A stretch of 64,000 nucleotides of DNA from Tenacibaculum aquimarinum (GTDB lineage: Bacteria > Bacteroidota > Bacteroidia > Flavobacteriales > Flavobacteriaceae), in the NCBI RefSeq assembly GCF_022478115.1, contig NZ_JAKGSC010000001.1, positions 620,001 through 684,000 on the forward strand. The letters run 5' to 3'. The notes under the pieces are model-generated. The model was given only the letters and a program-made list of their open reading frames with translations, was not told where the DNA came from and searched no databases. A program made the position numbers and the translations under genes. Shown in pieces: positions 36,952-44,955 of this stretch (position 1 is the stretch's first letter; every line of letters begins with the position of its first letter).

Positions 36952-37005
36952 TTAAAAAAGGTTTTTTCAAAAATAAGGTAAAAGTAGTTGTGTTTTAATT
37001 TTTTT

Positions 37006-37076
37006 AGAAGCTATTTCCTGCTTTCCGTTTTATCTTTTTGAGAAAAACAAAAAGGATGTCACTTCAATCAGGGCTA
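37006..37076. other. Non-coding element with hairpin, resembling a dispersed flavobacterial intergenic sequence
   Basis: Between two genes on the minus strand lies a block more GC-rich than its surroundings. It contains AGCTATTTCCTGCTTTCC, then CTTTTTG / CAAAAAG arms (37034-37040 and 37048-37054), then CACTTCAATCAGGGCTAAC. From memory, blocks of this design (CAGGGCTA end, ATCCTTTTT hairpin, CGGAAAGCAGGAAA end) recur between genes in Flavobacteriaceae, perhaps as terminators. This cannot be verified here. Confidence 0.45.
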
Positions 37077-37096
37077 ACTTATTTGCAATATTTAGG

Positions 37097-38191
37097 CTAA
37101 ACTTCAAACATTTTTCCTGGTAAAGGTTTTACAATTCCTTTTAATTCCATTTGAACCAAAATAGAAGCTAATTTGTACGTTGGTAAATGACAGTTTAATG
37201 CAATAACATCCAATAATTGTTTACCATTTTCTTGTAAATAATCGTAAATTTTTTGTTCAGTTTCATTAAGTTCAACAAATAAAGTTTCTTGTTTAGGAAT
37301 CTGTTTTTTAGACACATCCCAATTTAACATTTTTACAATATCTTCTGCTGAGGTTAGTAAATGAGCTTGGTTGGTTTTAATAAGATTATTACAACCTTGG
37401 CTGTACAAATCTGTAGTTCTTCCTGGAACAGAAAAAACATCTCTGTTGTAAGAATTGGCAATATCTGCGGTTACTAAAGAGCCTCCTTTTTTGGCAGATT
37501 CAATAATTATGGTTGCTTTAGAAATGCCTGCAACTATTCTATTTCTTTTTAAAAAATTTTCGCGTTGCGGATTTTGATTATGCCAAAACTCAGTTAAAAA
37601 ACCACCTTTTTCGTTTACTTGATTAATATATTTTTTGTGTGTTTTTGGGTAAATCTGATCAAAACCATGTGCCAAAACGGCAATAGTTTGTAAGTTGTTT
37701 TTTATGGCTGCTTTATGTGCGCAAATATCTATTCCGTAGGCAAAACCACTTATAATTATTGGATTATATTCTGCTAAATCCGCCACTAATTGATTGCAAA
37801 AATCGCGTCCATAAGCACTAATATTTCGTGTACCAACAATAGAAATTACTTTGTCTGAAAGTGCAACATTTCCATCATTAAATAGTAATATTGGAGAATC
37901 GATACACTGCGATAAATTACTTGGGTAATTATCTTCTAAAAAATAAGAATATTGCGTGTTATTTTTTTCAATATAAGCTAATTCTTCTTCTGCAAGCTTT
38001 AGGTTTTTTTTATCAAAAAGATTAGTAGTAATTAAACTTCCAATTCCGTTTATTTTTTGAAGTGTAGTTGTTCTTTCTTTAAAAATTTGTTCAACATCAC
38101 CAACAGTAGAAATGAGTTTTTTTGCCAGAATATCTCCAACATTATTTGTGGCTTGTAGTCTTAATACAGCCAGCAATTTTTCTTTTTTCAT
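37097..38191 (-). CDS. dprA: DNA-processing protein DprA
   Basis: Loads RecA onto incoming single-stranded DNA in natural transformation. The 364-residue protein has an N-terminal helix-hairpin-helix-like part (NNVGDILAKKLISTVGD; INGIGSLITTNLF). The Rossmann-like DprA core (about 85-290) has VGTRNISAYG, IISGFAYGIDICAHKAA, AVLAHGFDQIYP, FLKRNRIVAGIS and ESAKKGGSLVTADIA. The C-terminal winged helix (about 300-364) is present, as in full-length members. No comE/F genes are in the window. Confidence 0.95.
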   Translation of the reverse strand: MKKEKLLAVLRLQATNNVGDILAKKLISTVGDVEQIFKERTTTLQKINGIGSLITTNLFDKKNLKLAEEELAYIEKNNTQYSYFLEDNYPSNLSQCIDSPILLFNDGNVALSDKVISIVGTRNISAYGRDFCNQLVADLAEYNPIIISGFAYGIDICAHKAAIKNNLQTIAVLAHGFDQIYPKTHKKYINQVNEKGGFLTEFWHNQNPQRENFLKRNRIVAGISKATIIIESAKKGGSLVTADIANSYNRDVFSVPGRTTDLYSQGCNNLIKTNQAHLLTSAEDIVKMLNWDVSKKQIPKQETLFVELNETEQKIYDYLQENGKQLLDVIALNCHLPTYKLASILVQMELKGIVKPLPGKMFEV

Positions 38192-38337
38192 TTATATTAA
38201 TTTTACGAACTAGGCAGATTTTAAAAACAATGTTTCTAAAAAAATAGTCGTTTACATAGCTTTTTTTAACACCCATTTTGGGCTAAAAAATTGAGTATCA
38301 ATATACAAAAATATTGTTGATAATTTTTGAACAAGAA

Positions 38338-38370
38338 TTGTAAAACTAAACACCAATTCTAATATATTTG
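38338..38370 (+). promoter_or_regulatory. Flavobacterial promoter of the HU/SPOR gene
   Basis: TTG at 38338-38340, a 22-base spacer, then TATATTTG at 38363-38370. This matches the Bacteroidota TTG-N(17-23)-TAnnTTTG layout. The ATG at 38375 is only 4 bases after the -7 box, so the transcript should be leaderless or nearly so. Confidence 0.6.
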
Positions 38371-38374
38371 TAAT

Positions 38375-39295
38375 ATGCAATTAGCAAATTACATTAACGA
38401 TTTATTATACAGATACGATTGTGTTATTGTGCCAAATTTTGGAGGTTTTGTAACCAACAGAATTGGCGCAAAAGTTAACAATTATACACACACATTTTAT
38501 CCACCTGCAAAGCAAATTACATTTAATGCTCATTTAAAGCATAATGATGGTTTGTTGGTAAATTATATTGCAAAAGCAGAAAATATATCGTTTGATGCGG
38601 CTTTAAAGACCGTTGCAGACTTTGTAAATAATTGGCAAACAACTTTAAAAACAACTTCTGTTGAGGTTTCTTCAGTTGGAAAACTATCTTTAAATAAAGA
38701 GCAACAAATTGTTTTTGAACCAAATACAACCGTTAATTATTTAACAGAATCGTTTGGATTAGCATCTTTTGAATCTTCAGCAATTGCAAGGTTTAAAGAG
38801 GAAGTAAAGCCATTAATTCCTGTTGTAGAAACAACTTCTAAAGACAATAAAAAAGTAATTCCGTTATTTGTTAAATATGCTGCAACAGCTGCTGTTTTAT
38901 TAACATTAGGTTTTGCTGGTTGGTCTGGTTATGAGCAAAATAAACAACAAAAACATTTTGCAAAACAGCAACAAGAAGTTGCTAAAAAAATACAACAAGC
39001 TACTTTTGTAATAGACAACCCTTTACCAACAATTAACTTAAATGTTAGTAAAGCAACTCCTAAAAACTTTCATGTTGTTGCTGGTGCTTTTGAATTTCCA
39101 GAAAATGCTGAGAAAAAAGTAAACGAACTAAAAGAAAAAGGCTTTAATGCTGCCATAATTGGAAAAAACAAATGGGGTTTAACGCAAGTAACTTTCAATA
39201 GTTTTTCATCTAAAAATGAGGCAATTAATAGCTTGTATAGAATTCAAAAAACTGTTTCTAAAGACGCTTGGTTGTTGGTAGAAAAAGCAAAATAA
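38375..39295 (+). CDS. HU-CCDC81-like and SPOR domain membrane protein
   Basis: A 306-residue protein. Residues 1-60 (MQLANYINDLLYRYDCVIVPNFGGFV) and 60-130 resemble the two bacterial HU-CCDC81 domains, HU/IHF-fold units in the cytoplasm. One transmembrane segment lies near 168-184 (YAATAAVLLTLGFAGWSGY), and a C-terminal SPOR domain (about 228-305: NFHVVAGAFEFPENAEKKV ... GLTQVTFNSFSSKNEA) lies in the periplasm, where SPOR domains bind denuded septal peptidoglycan. The layout links a DNA- or protein-binding fold to the division-site cell wall. The function in the cell is unproven. Confidence 0.85.
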   Translation: MQLANYINDLLYRYDCVIVPNFGGFVTNRIGAKVNNYTHTFYPPAKQITFNAHLKHNDGLLVNYIAKAENISFDAALKTVADFVNNWQTTLKTTSVEVSSVGKLSLNKEQQIVFEPNTTVNYLTESFGLASFESSAIARFKEEVKPLIPVVETTSKDNKKVIPLFVKYAATAAVLLTLGFAGWSGYEQNKQQKHFAKQQQEVAKKIQQATFVIDNPLPTINLNVSKATPKNFHVVAGAFEFPENAEKKVNELKEKGFNAAIIGKNKWGLTQVTFNSFSSKNEAINSLYRIQKTVSKDAWLLVEKAK

Positions 39296-39335
39296 TTCTA
39301 AACCTTTTCTAAGCTTAATTTTTTGTTGAATAACC

Positions 39336-39344
39336 TATCTTTGC
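39336..39344 (+). promoter_or_regulatory. -7 promoter element of the thioesterase gene
   Basis: TATCTTTGC, an exact TAnnTTTGC match, 16 bases before the ATG at 39361. TTG triplets at 39323-39328 are too close for the standard -33 spacing. Confidence 0.5.
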
Positions 39345-39360
39345 GCAAAATATTTTTTTG

Positions 39361-39870
39361 ATGAGCGCAAAAACACCTACAGCATCTTTAACTGTACTTA
39401 CCGATTTAGTTTTACCAGGAGAAACTAATTTTTTAGAAAACCTTTTTGGTGGAGAATTACTTGCTAGAATGGACAGAGCTTGTAGTATTGCAGCGCGTCG
39501 TCATTCTAGAAGAATTGTTGTTACGGCATCTGTAAATCATGTTGCGTTTAATAAAGCGGTTCCCGTAGGAAGTGTTGTAACTATTGAAGCAAAAGTGTCG
39601 AGAGCATTTAAATCTTCAATGGAAATTTATGCAGATGTTTGGATAGAAGATCGTCAATCTGGAGAAAGAACTAAAGTAAACGAAGGAATTTACACATTTG
39701 TTGCTGTAGATGAAACAGGAAAACCAGTTCCAATTCCACAAATTACACCAGAATCTGATTTAGAAAAAGAAAGATATGAAGGCGCTTTACGAAGAAAACA
39801 ACTAAGTTTAATTCTTGCCGGAAGATTAAATCCAAAAGAAGCTACAGAGTTAAAAGCCTTATTTATTTAG
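39361..39870 (+). CDS. Hotdog-fold acyl-CoA thioesterase (YciA-like)
   Basis: Hydrolyses acyl-CoA to free acid and CoA. The protein is about 169 residues and begins MSAKTPTASLTVLTDLVLPGETNFLENLFGG; the ATG at 39361 is preferred over the TTG just before it. The hotdog signature GGELLARMDRACSIAARRHS supplies the catalytic aspartate (MDRA) near residue 38. VTASVNHVAFNKAVPVGSVVTIEAKVSRAF matches the YciA/BACH family. A lysine-rich C-terminal helix follows. It is convergent with the next gene (8-base overlap). Confidence 0.9.
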   Translation: MSAKTPTASLTVLTDLVLPGETNFLENLFGGELLARMDRACSIAARRHSRRIVVTASVNHVAFNKAVPVGSVVTIEAKVSRAFKSSMEIYADVWIEDRQSGERTKVNEGIYTFVAVDETGKPVPIPQITPESDLEKERYEGALRRKQLSLILAGRLNPKEATELKALFI

Positions 39871-40912
39871 TAACTTTTTTACTAAACTGATCTATATTTC
39901 CGCTTTCAGAAAGCATAATCGAAACGGATTTTGTTTTATCAAACTGCGCAAAAATTATCATCATAATTACGGTAATTGGCACGGATAAAATCATGCCTGT
40001 AATTCCCCAAATTTGTCCCCAAATTGCCAATGCTAAAATGGTTACCAGCGGACTTAAATTTAAAGATTTACCAAACAATTTTGGTTCAATCACATTTCCA
40101 ACAATTACTTGTATAGCACCAACGGCAATTAATACAATTAAAAAAGGAGTAAATTCTCCAAACTGAATTAAACTAAAAACTGCAGGAAAAACCGTACCAA
40201 CCAAAGAACCAATTGTTGGTATATAGTTTAAAAGGAAGATTAAGAAGGCCCAAAAAGGTGCGGAATCAATTCCAACCATAATCAATATAATGTAGCTTAA
40301 AACACCTGTTAATAAGCTTACATAGGTTTTTAAACGCAAGTAATTAGAGATAGAAAATTCTATTTTACTTAGCATTTCCTGTAACTGATTATAGTTTTCT
40401 TTCGAAGTAAACATTTTTGTCAATTTTACCTTTAAGCTACTTTCCTCTAAAAAGATAAAAAGTGCATAAATAACAATCATAAATGTATCTCCAAGTAAAC
40501 TACTAATACCATTTGCAACATCTCCTAAAACAGAACCATAATCAAAATCTCCAACAACAGATTTTATAGATTTAAAAATATCGATATGAAAATAACTACC
40601 TAAGTTGGTAATAATTTTTTCAACATTTGGCTCGTATTTGCTGTAAGACGTTGTTAAATTAGTAATACTATTGGTAATAATTTCTGAGATAAATCCGAAG
40701 AATAAAATAATAATTGTAAATACTAAAATATTACTTAACCAATAAGGTATAAATCTTTTAGCAAACGGTAATTTGTAGATTGTTTTCCTAATTTCTCTTG
40801 TAAAAAACCAAAAAATAAGCGCAAACACAAACGGAATTAAAATTCCTTTTCCCATTACTAAAGTTGTAATTATAGCAACGGTAACAATTATAAAGTTTGC
40901 GGCGTTTTTCAT
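39863..40912 (-). CDS. AI-2E/PerM family transporter
   Basis: A 349-residue integral membrane protein of the AI-2E (TqsA/PerM/YhhT) family. It has two N-terminal helices, a helix near 60-85, a periplasmic helical loop of about 90-135, and C-terminal helices with the family hallmark LLNYIPTIGSLVGTVFPAVFSLIQFG and VGNVIEPKLFGKSLNLSPLVTILAL. Exported substrates are uncertain; the AI-2 label is historical. No luxS is seen in the window. Confidence 0.93.
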   Translation of the reverse strand: MKNAANFIIVTVAIITTLVMGKGILIPFVFALIFWFFTREIRKTIYKLPFAKRFIPYWLSNILVFTIIILFFGFISEIITNSITNLTTSYSKYEPNVEKIITNLGSYFHIDIFKSIKSVVGDFDYGSVLGDVANGISSLLGDTFMIVIYALFIFLEESSLKVKLTKMFTSKENYNQLQEMLSKIEFSISNYLRLKTYVSLLTGVLSYIILIMVGIDSAPFWAFLIFLLNYIPTIGSLVGTVFPAVFSLIQFGEFTPFLIVLIAVGAIQVIVGNVIEPKLFGKSLNLSPLVTILALAIWGQIWGITGMILSVPITVIMMIIFAQFDKTKSVSIMLSESGNIDQFSKKVTK

Positions 40913-40930
40913 GTTTTAAAGATAAATAAG

Positions 40931-42148
40931 TTAGCGTTTTAACAGCCAACTAATAGGATTTAATTTTTTTGTATTCTGGTACAACACAAAAACTAAGGTT
41001 GTTTTACCAGTAATTTTATCTGTAAAAATTTCTCCAAGATTTTGACCCGTTGTAATTTTACTACCTTTTTTAACATACACTTTTGCAAGATTATTATAAG
41101 CAGTTATATAATTACCATGTTTTACTAAAACAGATCTTTTTCCTTCGGAAGCAAGTTGAATAGCCATTACAGTACCATTAAATACACTTTTTGCTTTGGC
41201 ATTTTCTTCTGTTGTAAGATGTATTCCTGTGCTGTTAATGGTAATTCCGCCAATTGTTGGGTGTTTTTGAACACCAAACCTTCTTGTTATCAAACCTTTT
41301 TCTACAGGCCAAGGAAGTTTTGTTTTATTTTGTTCAAACTTAGCAGCAAGCGCTTTTGCTTCTGGAGTTAAAATAAATCCGGCAGATTTCTTTGTACCTT
41401 TTTTTCTGTTTCTATTAGATTTAGCAATGGCATCTCTAATAATTTTATCAATTTTACCTGCAACGCGTTTTTCTTCTTTAATTTTTTTCTGAAGTTCCTT
41501 TCTATACTTTTTTTCCTTCTTTTTTATTTTTGAAACTAGCTGTTCTTGGTTTTTTTTATCAATCTCAACCTTTTCTTTTTGTTCTTTTTCAACTAAAATT
41601 AAGGTATCTTTTACTTGTTTTTGATAGCGTAAAGAATCGTTTAATTTTTGAACTATTTCTGTTTGAACAACTATTTCTTCTCCTTGTTTTTTTCTGTAAG
41701 AAGTATATTGATTCATATACTGCAGACGTTTGTATGCTTGATAAAAATTTTGAGAAGACAGTAAAAACATGGTTTTACTTTGTTGCGATTTACTTTTGTA
41801 TGATTTAAAAACCATATCTGCATAGTCTGCCTTTAAGTCTGCTAGTTTTTGGTTGAGTTCTGCTAGTTCTTTTTGGTTGGTAGAAATCTCATTAGAAAGT
41901 ACTTTAGCTTCTAAGTTTATGGTGTTAATCAGTTTTTTTCTAACAGATATTTTCTGATTAATATCTTTTAAATCTTCTAATGCGCTTCTTTCTTTCTTTT
42001 TAGTTTCAAAAATTAACTTGTTAACTTGTTTTATTTCTTTGTTTATCTTTTTTCGTTGCGCTTCTAATTGCTTTCTAGTTTGACTGAAAGAAGAGAATCC
42101 AACAAATAAAAGAAGGAGAAAAAATGCTATGTTTTTATGTAATTTCAC
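40931..42148 (-). CDS. EnvC-like murein hydrolase activator with degenerate LytM domain
   Basis: A 405-residue protein with a signal peptide (HKNIAFFLLLLFVGFSSFSQ). A long coiled coil spans residues of about 25-260, and a C-terminal LytM/M23 domain about 285-405 (LITRRFGVQKHPTIGG). Zinc ligands of active M23 enzymes are missing: the first His-x-Gly-x-Asp motif reads STGIHL, and the HxH motif reads VFVLYQ; only the HG of VKHGNYITAYNNL remains. This is the EnvC pattern, in which the protein activates N-acetylmuramyl amidases at division. The start is GTG at 42148, overlapping the previous stop as TAGTG. Confidence 0.88.
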   Translation of the reverse strand: MKLHKNIAFFLLLLFVGFSSFSQTRKQLEAQRKKINKEIKQVNKLIFETKKKERSALEDLKDINQKISVRKKLINTINLEAKVLSNEISTNQKELAELNQKLADLKADYADMVFKSYKSKSQQSKTMFLLSSQNFYQAYKRLQYMNQYTSYRKKQGEEIVVQTEIVQKLNDSLRYQKQVKDTLILVEKEQKEKVEIDKKNQEQLVSKIKKKEKKYRKELQKKIKEEKRVAGKIDKIIRDAIAKSNRNRKKGTKKSAGFILTPEAKALAAKFEQNKTKLPWPVEKGLITRRFGVQKHPTIGGITINSTGIHLTTEENAKAKSVFNGTVMAIQLASEGKRSVLVKHGNYITAYNNLAKVYVKKGSKITTGQNLGEIFTDKITGKTTLVFVLYQNTKKLNPISWLLKR

Positions 42149-42918
42149 TAAAAATCTAACTTTTTATAACCCGAAGGAATTGTAAAAGGAATACTTAATT
42201 TGGTGTCAAAAACTACTGATTTTACATCGATATTAATATTGGTGAACTTGTTTTTTTCAGTAACATTAATAAGAATGTTTTCAGGAAAAACTTCGGCTTC
42301 TTTTTGTAAGTATTTTGGATACGTAATATCTAATTTCTGACCTTTTAAATCGTTTACCAAAACATGTTTATCTAATTTAAAATGAGTTGGGTTTATATGA
42401 ATAAATCGATCAAAAAGTGCTAATTGTTCTTCCGGAGACAAAATATATGTGTTGTCAACAATTTCTACAGCGTGATCCTTTCCTTTATTTTCAATTTTTG
42501 CTTGCCCTAAAAAGATGTTTTGTAACTCTTCAAAAGTAATATCCGTTCCTAGAAAATCTTTAATTAACGAGTAATCTCCTTCAAAATAATTTTTTGCATA
42601 AGGTGAATAATAACTCACTTTTGTAGGTGTAATTTTAGCTTTAAAAATTGAAATAATTTTAGAACCTTTTAACCAAATTACTTCATCTTTAATAATTTTC
42701 ATTCTAACAGAAAAACTTTCATTTTGCTTGTTATTCTTGAATTTTACACGCAATTTAGCATCAATAGTTTCCTTACTAAAACTATTTGAGAGATGTTTTT
42801 TTGCAACTTTTTTTGCAGACATTTTTTTAGCTATTGCGTTAGTAATTATAGTGTTTTTACTAGATTTACATGCTGTAAATAGTATTGTAAAAACAAATAG
42901 ATATTTTATAATTTTCAT
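42148..42918 (-). CDS. DUF4292 lipoprotein
   Basis: A 256-residue lipoprotein (MKIIKYLFVFTILFTAC, Cys17) of the DUF4292 family found in Bacteroidota. The body is strand-rich with WLKGSKIISIFKAKITPTKVSYYSP and FEGDYSLIKDFLGTDITFEELQNIFLG, which recalls LolB/LolA-like half-barrels. It overlaps the TPR gene by 4 bases (ATGA) and the EnvC-like gene by one, so it is tightly coupled in an envelope operon. A role in lipoprotein handling is only a guess from the fold resemblance. Confidence 0.82.
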   Translation of the reverse strand: MKIIKYLFVFTILFTACKSSKNTIITNAIAKKMSAKKVAKKHLSNSFSKETIDAKLRVKFKNNKQNESFSVRMKIIKDEVIWLKGSKIISIFKAKITPTKVSYYSPYAKNYFEGDYSLIKDFLGTDITFEELQNIFLGQAKIENKGKDHAVEIVDNTYILSPEEQLALFDRFIHINPTHFKLDKHVLVNDLKGQKLDITYPKYLQKEAEVFPENILINVTEKNKFTNINIDVKSVVFDTKLSIPFTIPSGYKKLDF

Positions 42919-43901
42919 TGTTTAGCTTTTTTTCTAAACTTATCAGCTTCTTTAGTTTTTCCTAAACCTTGATAAGCATTAGCCATTTCTGTATAAAAAA
43001 TAGCTTCGGTTTTTGGGTCATCAATTACAAAATCGATGCCATTTTGTAAACTTTCCAATGCTTTTTTATATTGTTTTTGTTTGTTTAGCGCTTTTCCGTT
43101 CATTAAATAAACAAAGGGTTGCGCTGGGAATAAACCAATTCCGTTTTGGCTATATTTTTCCAATTCACTAGCATTTTCTGAATCTAACTTCTCTAATAAT
43201 AATTTTAAAGAATTAAAAGATTTATCACTTTCAAACTGTTTTACCAAATCTAAATTTTGAGGATTGGTTTTTGGTAATTCTTTTGTCTTTTTAACAGTTT
43301 TAGGTTTTTCTAAAGTTGCTTTAATTCTTCGTAATCTAGCAGATAACAATTTTTCATTTTCTAGCTCATTCAACGTTTTTTTAGCAGAAACGTAATCTCT
43401 GTTTTGTAAATGTAAAAAGACTAAATCTTGTTTTTTCTTCGGATGAGTTTTTGCTATTTTTTCTTGAAGTTTAATAGCATCAGAATAATTTCTGTCTTTT
43501 TTATGAGTAGCAACAAGGTGTTCTAAAACCCATAAGTTTTCGGGGTCTTTTTCTAAGGCTAAGTTTCCGTATTCTAAGGCTTCAAAAGGTTTATTCAACA
43601 ATAAATAATTCTTAGATAATTCAAATAAAACAGCCTTGTTATTTGGAATTAGCGTGTTGCATTCCTCTAAATTATCAATTGCTTTTTGATAATTTCTAAT
43701 TGCTTTTTCCGAAAGTGCTTTAAAGAAAAATTCTTGAAATTCTAAATTATTTTTCTCTGTAACTGGTACATTAGCGGGAATACTATCTTGAGAAACAGCA
43801 CAAAAAGAAAACAGAAGTAAGCAAAGAGACAATAGTATCTTTTTGTTTACTTCTAATTTCCAATTTCCAATTATATTTTTATATAAGTTCTGTATAATCA
43901 C
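42915..43901 (-). CDS. TPR-repeat exported protein
   Basis: A 328-residue protein with tetratricopeptide repeats, for example NYQKAIDNLEECNTLIPNNKAVLFELSKNYLLL and KPFEALEYGNLALEKDPENLWVLEHLVATH in the N-terminal half and KALNKQKQYKKALESLQNGIDF near the C-terminus. A signal-like hydrophobic stretch (ILLSLCLLLFSFCAVSQ) begins about 20 residues after the only ATG (43901), giving an unusually long n-region. A nearer start may be a rare codon. It overlaps the nucleotidyltransferase end by 23 bases. It likely scaffolds protein contacts in the periplasm. Confidence 0.82.
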   Translation of the reverse strand: MIIQNLYKNIIGNWKLEVNKKILLSLCLLLFSFCAVSQDSIPANVPVTEKNNLEFQEFFFKALSEKAIRNYQKAIDNLEECNTLIPNNKAVLFELSKNYLLLNKPFEALEYGNLALEKDPENLWVLEHLVATHKKDRNYSDAIKLQEKIAKTHPKKKQDLVFLHLQNRDYVSAKKTLNELENEKLLSARLRRIKATLEKPKTVKKTKELPKTNPQNLDLVKQFESDKSFNSLKLLLEKLDSENASELEKYSQNGIGLFPAQPFVYLMNGKALNKQKQYKKALESLQNGIDFVIDDPKTEAIFYTEMANAYQGLGKTKEADKFRKKAKQ

Positions 43902-44895
43902 CTATGCTTACGGATGTGTAGTTACCATTATATTTTGCATTATTACCAATCATAGCATTGTCTAAATTGGCGTTTGAAATTTCTACGTTATTTTGTATTA
44001 AAGAGTTTACAATTGTAGAATCTTTTACCACACTATTTGCTCCGATTGAAACAAAAGGACCAATTTTAGTGTTTTTAAGTACTACGTTTTCACCAACAAA
44101 ACAAGGTTGTATAATTTCTGAATTCTCTAATACAACGTCTTTTGCTACTAAATTGTTGCCATCTTCGTGTTCAAAACCTAAAACTTGTTTATTTGTATCT
44201 ACAGTTGGGTCTTTTTTACCACAATCCATCCAAGCATCAACTTTTCCAGGAATAAATTGTGCGCCTTGTTGCTTTAAAGACTCTAAAACATTGGTAAGTT
44301 GAAACTCACCATTTTCTTTAATATCATTATCGATTAAATACTGAATCTCTTCACGTACCTTATCTCCATCTTTAAAATAATAGATTCCAATAATTGCTAA
44401 ATCTGAAACAAAATTCTTTGGTTTTTCAACAAAATCAGTAATTATACCATCTTTTAATTTTACAACACCAAAAGCACTTGGGTCTTCAACTTGTTTTACC
44501 CAAATTGCGCCATCAGTATTTGCATCTAATGTAAAATCTGCTTTAAAAAGTGTGTCTGCAAAAGCAACAACACATGGACCATTTAAAGATTCTTTAGCAC
44601 AATGAATTGCGTGCGCAGTTCCTAATGCTTCATGTTGAACATATACAGAACCTTTAGCCCCTAACTTTGTAGCAATTTCTTTTAATTTTTCTTCTGTATT
44701 TGCAGGAAAACCTTTAGATGCAGGCCCAATAATAAAGGCAATTTCATCTATTGGTTGATTAACCACTGATGTAATATCTTCAACTAAACGTTGTACAATT
44801 GGTTTACCTGCTATAACTGTTAATGGTTTAGGAATTGTTAATGTATGAGGACGCAAACGCGATCCTATTCCTGCCATTGGGACTATAATTTTCAT
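43879..44895 (-). CDS. Sugar-phosphate nucleotidyltransferase with hexapeptide tail
   Basis: A 338-residue enzyme of the glucose-1-phosphate nucleotidyltransferase type. The N-terminal NTP-transferase domain begins MKIIVPMAGIGSRLRPHTLTIPKPLTVIAGKPIVQRL, the classic G-x-G-T/S-R-L-x-P...KP motif; VAFADTLFKADF holds the metal-binding Asp. The C-terminal left-handed beta-helix is short (about 250-338: NSEIIQPCFVGENVVLKNTKIGPFVSIGANSVVKDS). The product, a UDP- or dTDP-sugar, is unclear. It is the first gene of the operon leading to the EnvC-like protein. Confidence 0.9.
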   Translation of the reverse strand: MKIIVPMAGIGSRLRPHTLTIPKPLTVIAGKPIVQRLVEDITSVVNQPIDEIAFIIGPASKGFPANTEEKLKEIATKLGAKGSVYVQHEALGTAHAIHCAKESLNGPCVVAFADTLFKADFTLDANTDGAIWVKQVEDPSAFGVVKLKDGIITDFVEKPKNFVSDLAIIGIYYFKDGDKVREEIQYLIDNDIKENGEFQLTNVLESLKQQGAQFIPGKVDAWMDCGKKDPTVDTNKQVLGFEHEDGNNLVAKDVVLENSEIIQPCFVGENVVLKNTKIGPFVSIGANSVVKDSTIVNSLIQNNVEISNANLDNAMIGNNAKYNGNYTSVSIGDYTELI

Positions 44896-44955
44896 ATGAA
44901 TTCTTTTATTTTAAATAACATTGCAATATACTATTAATTCTATGATAGAAAAAAG

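Noticed and set aside
38315..38323. TGTTGATAA as another DnaA box
   Set aside because: It is a single copy without neighbours inside a promoter region, so it is probably chance.
39863..40912. An autoinducer-2 exporter linked to quorum sensing
   Set aside because: The family name is historical, substrates vary, and no quorum genes are nearby.
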